From Oscillospiraceae bacterium (GTDB lineage: Bacteria > Bacillota > Clostridia > Oscillospirales > Oscillospiraceae), in contig JAFWTG010000103.1 of assembly GCA_017519005.1 (NCBI GenBank), positions 1-38,158 on the forward strand: 38,158 nt of DNA. The letters are read 5' to 3'. Below the pieces are notes generated by a model, which was given only the letters and a program-made list of their open reading frames with translations, did not search any database and was not told the DNA's origin. A program made the position numbers and the translations under genes. The stretch's first letter is position 1. Every line of letters starts with the position of its first letter. Positions 32,421 through 38,158 of this stretch are shown here, one piece after another.

Positions 32421-33830
32421 ATGAAAGAAAACGATCGCCTTCTGCGATACCGCGCCCTCCTCCCCGTGGTCTTCACCCTGGCCTGGCCCACGATGCTGGA
32501 GGAGCTGATGCAGACCGCCGTGCAGTACATCGACACGGCGATGGTCGGCCGGCTTGGAACCGACGCCGTGGCCGCCGTGGGCTCCACCACCACCGTCAAC
32601 TGGCTGGTGGGCACCACGGTCTACGCCTTCGGCATCGGCTTTTTGGCCTACATCTCCCAGGCCCTGGGCGCCGGAGAGCGGGAGCGGGCCCGGCGGGCCT
32701 CCGCCCAGTCCGTGCTGATGGTCCTGCTGACGGGCGTCCTGTTCACGATCCTGACCTCGGCCCTGAGCGCCTACGTTCCGGCCTGGATGCAGGTGGACGA
32801 GGCTCTGCGGCCCATGGCGGCCCGCTACTTTCTGATCCTCTATCTGCCCATGCTGCCCCGGACGGCCAGCGTGATCTTTGGCACGGTCCTGCGGGCGGCC
32901 GGAGACACGAAAACCCCCATGCGGGTGGGCGTGGGCGTAAACGTGCTGAACGTCCTTCTGAACCTCCTGCTGATCTACCCCACGCGGACGGTCTCCCTCC
33001 TCGGGTGGGAGTTTACGCTTTGGGGCGCTGGCCTGGGCGTCAGCGGCGCGGCTATGGCCAGCGCCATCAGCTTTACCTTCGGCGGCGCCGCCATCACCGT
33101 CGCCCTGCTGCGCCATCCGCTGATCTCCCCCAGGGGCTATTCCATCCGGCCGGACAGAACGGTTCTGCGGCCCTTCATGCGGGTGGCCCTGCCCAATATG
33201 GCCCAGCGCTTCACCACCTCCCTGGGCTACGTGGTCTTCGCCTCCATGATCAACGCGCTGGGCGACGTGTCCACCGCGGCCCACACCGTGGCGAACACGG
33301 TGGAGTCCGCCTTCTACATCCCCGGCTACGGCATGCAGGCCGCGGCGGCCACGCTGACGGGCAACGCCATCGGCAGCGGAGACCACCGGCGCCGGAAGGA
33401 CCTGGCGGTCCTGATTTCCGCCCTGGAGATCGTGATGATGCTGGTCACGGGCGGACTGCTCTTCGCCTTCGCGCCCCAGATGGTCCGGCTCTTCAGCAGG
33501 GACCCGCGGGTGATCGGGCTGGGCAGCACGGTTTTGCGGATGGTGGCCTGCTCCGAGCCCGTCTACGGCGTCTGCATCGTGGTGGAGGGTATGCTCCAGG
33601 GCGCGGGCAGGACCAGAGCCCCCTTCGTCTTCAACGTCATCGGCATGTGGGGCGTCCGCATTCTGGGGACCTTCCTCTTCACCCGCTTCTGGGGCGGCGG
33701 CCTGGTGGCGGCCTGGGGCTGCATGATCGCCCACAATATTCTGCTCTGCGTGTTGTTCGTATGCTACTACCGACGTTTGGAAAGGACGGCATTCAATGGG
33801 AAAGACAGCCATCTATCCGGGGTCCTTTGA
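32421..33830 (+). CDS. MATE-family multidrug/toxin exporter
   Basis: 469 residues with about 12 hydrophobic spans in two related halves. The first half starts LAWPTMLEELMQTAVQYIDTAMVGRLG, the second ALPNMAQRFTTSLGYVVFASMINALG, both typical of MATE transporters that use Na+ or H+ gradients. AAGGAAG lies upstream of the ATG at 32421; in-frame sequence before it belongs to the glycosylase gene region and is rejected. The substrate cannot be inferred. The end overlaps coaD by 35 bases. Confidence 0.93.
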   Translation: MKENDRLLRYRALLPVVFTLAWPTMLEELMQTAVQYIDTAMVGRLGTDAVAAVGSTTTVNWLVGTTVYAFGIGFLAYISQALGAGERERARRASAQSVLMVLLTGVLFTILTSALSAYVPAWMQVDEALRPMAARYFLILYLPMLPRTASVIFGTVLRAAGDTKTPMRVGVGVNVLNVLLNLLLIYPTRTVSLLGWEFTLWGAGLGVSGAAMASAISFTFGGAAITVALLRHPLISPRGYSIRPDRTVLRPFMRVALPNMAQRFTTSLGYVVFASMINALGDVSTAAHTVANTVESAFYIPGYGMQAAAATLTGNAIGSGDHRRRKDLAVLISALEIVMMLVTGGLLFAFAPQMVRLFSRDPRVIGLGSTVLRMVACSEPVYGVCIVVEGMLQGAGRTRAPFVFNVIGMWGVRILGTFLFTRFWGGGLVAAWGCMIAHNILLCVLFVCYYRRLERTAFNGKDSHLSGVL

Positions 33831-34263
33831 TCCCTTCACCAACGGCCACCTGGACATTGTCCGCAAGGCCTGCGATATTTTCGACCGGGTCTGGATCGTC
33901 ATCGGCGTCAACGCCCAGAAGCGCCGCTCCTTCCCGGCGGACAGAATGGCCGAGGCCATCACGGAGACCCTCACCGAGCAGGGCATCCATAACTTCGAGG
34001 TGGTGATCTGCGGCGGCCTGGTGGCGGAATTTGCCAGGCGCATGGGGACCGACTACATGATCCGCGGTCTGCGGAACAACATGGACTACAACTACGAGGA
34101 GAACGTGGCCTCGGTCAACAAGCTCATCAATCCGGAGCTGGAATACGTCTATTTCCGTTCCAACAACGTGGCGGTGTCCTCCTCCATGGTGAAGGAGCTC
34201 CACGGCTACGGAAAGGACGTGTCGGCCTTCGTTCCCGCCGCCGTCCTGCCCCTGCTGGAGTAG
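33796..34263 (+). CDS. coaD: Phosphopantetheine adenylyltransferase
   Basis: 155 residues, normal for CoaD. Adenylates 4'-phosphopantetheine in coenzyme A synthesis. GSFDPFTNGHLDI contains the nucleotidyltransferase TxGH-type motif (N16-G17-H18), IRGLRNNMDYNYEE and VSSSMVKEL complete the site. GGAAAGGACGG upstream gives a ribosome site inside the MATE gene; the start ATG lies 35 bases before the MATE stop ends. Confidence 0.96.
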   Translation: MGKTAIYPGSFDPFTNGHLDIVRKACDIFDRVWIVIGVNAQKRRSFPADRMAEAITETLTEQGIHNFEVVICGGLVAEFARRMGTDYMIRGLRNNMDYNYEENVASVNKLINPELEYVYFRSNNVAVSSSMVKELHGYGKDVSAFVPAAVLPLLE

Positions 34264-34323
34264 GCGCCGGGGCGGAGGAACGGTTCGGCCGAGCATTTCT
34301 GACTGATCCAAAGAGGTGATACC

Positions 34324-35313
34324 ATGCCGAAAACGGAAAACCAGAAGCTGAAGCTCCTGCTGCTGAAGGACTATCTGGAGCAGAATACCGACGAGGAGCA
34401 TCCCGCCACCATCCACGACCTGATGAATCATCTGCAGGCCAACGGGATTTCGGCGGAGCGCAAGAGCGTCTACCGGGACCTCCAGCTGCTGATGGACAAC
34501 GGCTGCGACGTCGTGGCCACCAGGGGCCGGACCGCCTCCTATTATTCGGCTGGCGGCATCTTCGACCTGGCGGAGCTGAAGCTCCTGGCCGACGCCGTGC
34601 TGGCCTCCCGCTTTCTGACGGAGCGCAAGTCCTCCGAGCTGCTGCGGAAGCTGGGGAAGCTCACCAGCCGCCAACGGGCGGTGGAGCTGCGGCGGGACCT
34701 GGTGGTCTCGGGCCGGGTGAAGTCCATGAACGAGAGCGTGATCTACAACGTGGACGATCTCCATGAGGCCATCCGGACCGACCGCCAGATCAGCTTCCGC
34801 TACTTTGAATGGGACCGGAACAAGTCCCGCGTCTACCGCCGCCAGACCCGCAAAGCCAGCCCCTACGCGCTGTGCTGGGACGATTCCAACTACTATCTGA
34901 TTGCCCACACGGAGGAGCACGGCCTGACCAATTTCCGGGTGGATAAAATGACGAACATCCGCCTGACGCAGGAGCCGCGGGTCCATACGGAGGAGACGGA
35001 GAAGCTGGACCTGTCCCGCTACGGCAAAGAGGTCTTCGGCATGTTCAACGGCGAGCGCGCAAAGGTCCGCATGCGCTTTGAGAACAGCCTGTCCGGCGTG
35101 GTCATCGACCGCTTCGGCAAGGACGTCATGCTGATCCCCGACGGCGACGGCCACTTCACCTGTACCGAGGAGATCATGGTCTCTCCCGTCTTCTTCGCCT
35201 GGTTCGCCTCCTTCGGCACCCGGGCCAGGCTGCTGTCCCCCGAATCGGTGGTGGAGGATTTCCGCAAAACCGTCGCCTCCGTCGCCGCCCTCTACGATTC
35301 GGACCCGAAATAA
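34324..35313 (+). CDS. WYL-domain transcriptional regulator
   Basis: 329 residues. N-terminal winged helix (about 8-70, SVYRDLQLLMDNGCDV), WYL domain at about 140-215 (ISFRYFEWDR, ASPYALCWDDSNYYLIAH, NFRVDKMTNI) and a C-terminal WCX segment. WYL proteins sense ligands such as nucleotides or nucleic acids. GAGGTGAT precedes the ATG. No operator is visible, and its target is unknown; the following GtrA gene is a candidate. Confidence 0.9.
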   Translation: MPKTENQKLKLLLLKDYLEQNTDEEHPATIHDLMNHLQANGISAERKSVYRDLQLLMDNGCDVVATRGRTASYYSAGGIFDLAELKLLADAVLASRFLTERKSSELLRKLGKLTSRQRAVELRRDLVVSGRVKSMNESVIYNVDDLHEAIRTDRQISFRYFEWDRNKSRVYRRQTRKASPYALCWDDSNYYLIAHTEEHGLTNFRVDKMTNIRLTQEPRVHTEETEKLDLSRYGKEVFGMFNGERAKVRMRFENSLSGVVIDRFGKDVMLIPDGDGHFTCTEEIMVSPVFFAWFASFGTRARLLSPESVVEDFRKTVASVAALYDSDPK

Positions 35314-35338
35314 TTTTCCAGCGAAAGGAAGCCAAAGC

Positions 35339-35767
35339 ATGACCGACAAGAAACGCGAGACCCTCCGGGCCCTGAAATTCACCCTCTTCTCCATCTCCGC
35401 GGGCCTGATCCAGATCGCCGTCACCTTTGTGATCGCGCATTTCTGGATCACCGACGAGGAGCATTACTGGATACCCTATCTGATCGGCCTGGTCTGCTCC
35501 GTGGTCTACAACTTCACCGTCAACCGCAAATTCACCTTCCACTCGGCGGCCAACGTCCCCGTCGCCATGCTGAAGGTCTTCGGCTTCTACTGCGTGTTCA
35601 CGCCTCTGTCTACGCTGTGGGTGAGTTATTTCACGAAAACCCTGCACTGGAACGAAATCCTCGTCCAGGCCGGCACCATGCTCGTCAACTTCGTCACGGA
35701 ATACCTCTTCACCCGCTTCGTCGTCTACCGCAACCAGGTGGACAACGACGGCTCCCAAACGAAATAA
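35339..35767 (+). CDS. GtrA-like membrane protein
   Basis: 142 residues, four predicted spans. ALKFTLFSISAGLIQ, the NFTVNRKFTF motif and the final NFVTEYLFTRFVVYR are the GtrA family marks. GtrA-like proteins are thought to help move polyprenyl-linked sugars across the membrane for envelope glycosylation. No glycosyltransferase lies next to it. AAGGAAG precedes the ATG. Confidence 0.88.
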   Translation: MTDKKRETLRALKFTLFSISAGLIQIAVTFVIAHFWITDEEHYWIPYLIGLVCSVVYNFTVNRKFTFHSAANVPVAMLKVFGFYCVFTPLSTLWVSYFTKTLHWNEILVQAGTMLVNFVTEYLFTRFVVYRNQVDNDGSQTK

Positions 35768-35807
35768 AATTCACCCGCTTTTCGGTTTTCTGAAAAGCGG
35801 GTGAATT
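35768..35807. terminator. Bidirectional terminator, gtrA / CobW operon
   Basis: Perfect 16-bp stem, 35768-35783 with 35792-35807, 8-base loop. A/T-rich ends on both sides suit termination of both convergent units. Confidence 0.88.
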
Positions 35808-35813
35808 CTTTGT

Positions 35814-36749
35814 TCAGAACGTCGCCACCTCGTGGGCCGGGGCCTCGGCGGGCTCCACGGAGATCGCCGTCAGGATGGGGCCGGGCCCCTTGAAGAGGGG
35901 ATGGGACTTCACCTGGACCTTGGCCGTCACCGTGACCCAGGAGCGCATCTCCAGCTTTTTGCAGTCGGGATACTTGCAGGGCAGGCCCATGAAGGTGATG
36001 TCCGCCTCGCAGCAGGTCATCACGAAGCGGCCGGGTGCGAAGAGGCCGGGCTTGTCGTTCTTCAGCCGGGCCACCTGGCCCTTGAAGCGGACGGTCTTGC
36101 CGTCGTACTTTTTGGGCTCCTCGGTGATGTCCCGGTAGAACAGGGCGTAGTCCTCGTCCTCCACCGTGACGACGGGGGCGTTGAGGTCGAAGGGCAGGGG
36201 ATCGGGGATGTCGTCAAACTCGGTGCTGCCGTCGCTGTAATCGTAGACGATGTCGATCCGGCGGTTCAGGGCCCGGGCCAGCTTGTGCAGGGGCATCTTG
36301 TCGGCCTTGGGGTCCATGCGGTTGAAAACCACCATCTCCGCGCCGGAGAGCTTGTCCACCACCAGGGAGCGCAGGTTCGTGTTGAAGGAGAGAATCGTGT
36401 TGGCGTCGGCGAACATGACCTCCTGGGCCAGCTCCCAGTCCTGCGGCATCTTCCGGTAGAAGGGCTCGATCATCTGCATGCCGTTGAGCTCCACGATCAC
36501 GCGCTTCGCGTGGTGCTTGTCGGCCAGGGCCTGCAGCTCGGCGGTGGTGACGGTCTCCTGGTCGATGAGCTCCAGATAGACGGACTTGTGGGGGTAGGTG
36601 GAAAGGTCAAATTCCTCCTCGCCCTCCTCGCAGATCAGCACCAGGGTCCGCTCGCCGCTGTTGAAGCGCTCGTCCTCCAGGGTCTCCTGGATGAATTTGG
36701 TTTTGCCGGCCTCCAGAAAGCCGGTGAAGGCGTAGACGGGAATGGGCAT
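35814..36749 (-). CDS. CobW/COG0523-type GTPase fused to a YcgQ-like (DUF1980) domain
   Basis: 311 residues. ATG 36749 has AAGGAGGGTGGAT; the open frame upstream is out-of-gene. Residues 1 to about 185 are a CobW-type G domain: P-loop GFLEAGKT (10-17), VIVELNG, and NRMD (143-146) as the guanine-binding motif. The metal-binding CxCC motif of the family is absent. Residues about 195-300 look like the TIGR03943/DUF1980 domain of YcgQ (FYRDITEEPKKYDGKTVRFKG, MTCCEAD, with C246, C247, C258 and C263), which normally partners a putative permease. Probably a metal-handling protein together with the upstream CobW gene (11-base gap). Confidence 0.8.
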   Translation of the reverse strand: MPIPVYAFTGFLEAGKTKFIQETLEDERFNSGERTLVLICEEGEEEFDLSTYPHKSVYLELIDQETVTTAELQALADKHHAKRVIVELNGMQMIEPFYRKMPQDWELAQEVMFADANTILSFNTNLRSLVVDKLSGAEMVVFNRMDPKADKMPLHKLARALNRRIDIVYDYSDGSTEFDDIPDPLPFDLNAPVVTVEDEDYALFYRDITEEPKKYDGKTVRFKGQVARLKNDKPGLFAPGRFVMTCCEADITFMGLPCKYPDCKKLEMRSWVTVTAKVQVKSHPLFKGPGPILTAISVEPAEAPAHEVATF

Positions 36750-36760
36750 ATCCACCCTCC

Positions 36761-37948
36761 TTACACGCCGAAGAGCTCCGCCACGGCCTGCTCGTCCAGC
36801 TTGGAGCCGATGACGCAGAGCTTGCCGATCACGTCCGCGGGACCGAAGCGCACGTCGATCTCGCCGGGCACGTGGTCGAAGTGGATCCACTTGCCGTCGG
36901 CCGCGGGGACGATGCCCTTGGCCCGGAGCACGATGCCGTATTCCAGGGCGTTGTCCAGCTGCCGGAGCGCGTTCTCGATTTCTTCCACGCTGAACTGCTT
37001 CGCGGTCTCGCGGCCCCAGCTGGTGAAGACCTCGTCGGCGTGGTGGTGGTGATGATGGTGGTGCTCGTGCTCCTCGTCCCCGTCATGGTGATGATGGTGC
37101 TCGTGCTCCTCGTCATCGTCGTCATGGTCGTGATGATGGTGATGCGCATGCTCGTCGTCGTCATCGTCGTCATGGTCGTGATGATGGTGATGCGCATGCT
37201 CGTCGACATCGTCGTCGTGATCGTGATGATGGTGATGCTCGTGCTCCTCGTCATCTTCGTCGTGATCGTGATGATGGTGATGATGCTCCGCCTCGTGCTC
37301 GGCTTCCTCCTCCTCGTGGGCGCGGATCAGCTCCTGCATCATGTCGTCCAGGGTGGGGTTGGACTCCATGGCCTGCCGCAGCTGCTCGCCGCTGAGCTCG
37401 TCCCAGGGCGTGGTGACCAGGGTGGCGTGGTCGTTGTGCTGGCGGATCAGCTCCACGGCGGCCTTCAGCTTGGCCTCGGGCACATTCTGGGTCCGGCTCA
37501 GCACGATGCAGCCGGCGGTCTCAATCTGGTTGTTGTAGAACTCGCCGAAGTTCTTCATATAGAGCTTCACCTTGGAGGCGTCCGCCACGGCCACTGTGGC
37601 GCCCAGCACGGCCTCGTGCTCGGCGGCCTTCTGCACGGCCACCATGACGTCGGAGAGCTTGCCCACGCCGGAGGGCTCGATCAGGATGCGGTCCGGGTGA
37701 TAGTCGTGGATGACCTGCTTCAGCGCGGTGCCGAAATCGCCCACCAGGGAGCAGCAGATGCAGCCGGAGTTCATCTCGGTGATCTGGATCCCCGCCTCCT
37801 TCAGGAAGCCGCCGTCGATGCCGATTTCGCCGAATTCGTTTTCGATCAGCACCAGCTTCTGGCCCTGATAGGCCTCGGAGATCATTTTCTTGATCAGCGT
37901 GGTCTTGCCCGCGCCGAGAAAGCCGGAATAAATGTCAATAACCGTCAT
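36761..37948 (-). CDS. CobW/COG0523 GTPase with 44-His tandem-repeat tract
   Basis: 395 residues. Metallochaperone GTPase: P-loop GFLGAGKTT (9-17), ENEFGE, the metal motif GCICC (C63, C65, C66), EPSG, and a CobW C-terminal domain after about 305. Between the domains, residues 218-303 hold 44 His plus Asp/Glu in units of about 16 residues. His-rich loops in this family bind Zn, Ni or Co. Start at 37948 is the family N-terminus (MTVIDIYSGF); AGAAGG lies upstream at a long spacing. No Zur-type operator is recognised. Confidence 0.93.
   Translation of the reverse strand: MTVIDIYSGFLGAGKTTLIKKMISEAYQGQKLVLIENEFGEIGIDGGFLKEAGIQITEMNSGCICCSLVGDFGTALKQVIHDYHPDRILIEPSGVGKLSDVMVAVQKAAEHEAVLGATVAVADASKVKLYMKNFGEFYNNQIETAGCIVLSRTQNVPEAKLKAAVELIRQHNDHATLVTTPWDELSGEQLRQAMESNPTLDDMMQELIRAHEEEEAEHEAEHHHHHHDHDEDDEEHEHHHHHDHDDDVDEHAHHHHHDHDDDDDDEHAHHHHHDHDDDDEEHEHHHHHDGDEEHEHHHHHHHHADEVFTSWGRETAKQFSVEEIENALRQLDNALEYGIVLRAKGIVPAADGKWIHFDHVPGEIDVRFGPADVIGKLCVIGSKLDEQAVAELFGV
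37040..37297 (-). repeat. Coding 48-bp tandem repeat of the His tract
   Basis: The segment starting CATGGTCGTGATGATGG occurs at 37123 and 37171 (48 bp apart), with more diverged units on both sides. Each unit encodes 5 consecutive His plus an acidic stretch. Confidence 0.85.
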
Positions 37949-37985
37949 AAGAGAATACCTTCTTTTCTTTGAAATTCCAAGGTAT

Positions 37986-37994
37986 ATTATATCA
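37986..37994 (-). promoter_or_regulatory. Extended -10 of the CobW operon
   Basis: Minus-strand TGATATAAT (37994-37986), about 38 bases before the ATG; no good -35 is present. Confidence 0.55.
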
Positions 37995-38045
37995 CAGCCT
38001 GTCAATTCCCCCCGGGGAGAAAATATGGCCTTTTTGTAAATTTTC

Positions 38046-38074
38046 TTGACCGCAGGAACTTTTTCCGCTATACT
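38046..38074 (+). promoter_or_regulatory. Plus-strand promoter reading out of the window
   Basis: TTGACC (38046-38051), 17-bp spacer, TATACT (38069-38074). The repeat at 38100 would lie in the leader. Confidence 0.65.
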
Positions 38075-38099
38075 CCGTCTTAAGAGCAGAACCGCAAAC

Positions 38100-38158
38100 C
38101 GGAATTTGTCGGGGTGTTGCGTAGGGCGGCCTGACCCCAGGCCGCCGCGATGACCGCC
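38100..38158. repeat. Palindromic intergenic element, copy 2, cut by window end
   Basis: Matches the left half of 15602-15722, including TGCGTAGGGCGGCC and the nested GGCCT-GACCCC-AGGCC (38128-38143). Confidence 0.85.

Noticed and set aside
34324-35313. WYL regulator as a sign of a defence system.
   Set aside because: Neighbours are coaD and a GtrA-like gene; no defence effector is near.
37040-37297. 48-bp tandem repeat as a noncoding or CRISPR-like array.
   Set aside because: It is in frame throughout and encodes the His-rich loop of a CobW protein.

Overview
The window looks like chromosome from a high-GC, low-GC-phylum anaerobe: a Firmicute of the Oscillospiraceae/Ruminococcaceae type, probably a gut commensal. 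Reasons: a cysteine-rich [FeFe] hydrogenase, Bacillus-like housekeeping families (YmdB, YhaO/YhaN, SecA with SEC-C tail, CBS protein, CoaD), strong AGGAGG ribosome sites with GTG/TTG starts, many extended -10 promoters, WalRK-like two-component genes and a clostridial-type ThyA. Taxonomy is inferred from gene families only. No rRNA, tRNA, transposase, phage gene or CRISPR array was seen.

Layout. 1-1608: 3' part of a multi-cluster [FeFe] hydrogenase, closed by a terminator. 1682-7118: a five-gene PadR operon. It holds two copies of one cassette (PadR winged helix, HAAS/permease-prefix membrane protein, small anchored protein). In the second copy the first two genes are fused, giving a predicted membrane-tethered PadR regulator. 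This is the least described system in the window. 7196-11401 (minus): ymdB, a YhaO-like nuclease and a YhaN-like ATPase. 11605-15037 (plus): response regulator, histidine kinase and an HtrA/PDZ protein whose three catalytic residues all appear to be lost, so a CssRS-HtrA-like unit with a pseudoprotease. 15129-18602: a small helical protein, a palindromic repeat element, then secA. 18585-18871: a nest of short palindromic repeats.

18928-26119 (plus): small membrane protein, CatA-like acetyltransferase, YfiH/PgeF protein, an orphan peptide-binding lipoprotein overlapping thyA, dihydrofolate reductase, trmL, pgk and a CBS protein, ending at a perfect UUCG bidirectional terminator. 26182-30001 (minus): ComEA-like protein, response regulator, histidine kinase and GerMN lipoprotein, an order that recalls actinobacterial MtrAB-LpqB. 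30170-35767 (plus): D,D-carboxypeptidase, family 4 uracil-DNA glycosylase, MATE exporter, coaD, WYL regulator and GtrA protein. 35814-37948 (minus): two COG0523/CobW GTPases, one fused to a YcgQ-like (DUF1980/TIGR03943) domain and the other with a tandem-repeat tract of 44 histidines. They look like a metal-handling pair.

Much of the window concerns the cell envelope and its sensing: SecA, the HtrA-like protein, two complete two-component systems, the GerMN lipoprotein, the carboxypeptidase and the PadR/HAAS cassettes. Nucleotide metabolism (thyA, dfr), DNA maintenance (YhaN/YhaO, UDG) and metal handling make up most of the rest.
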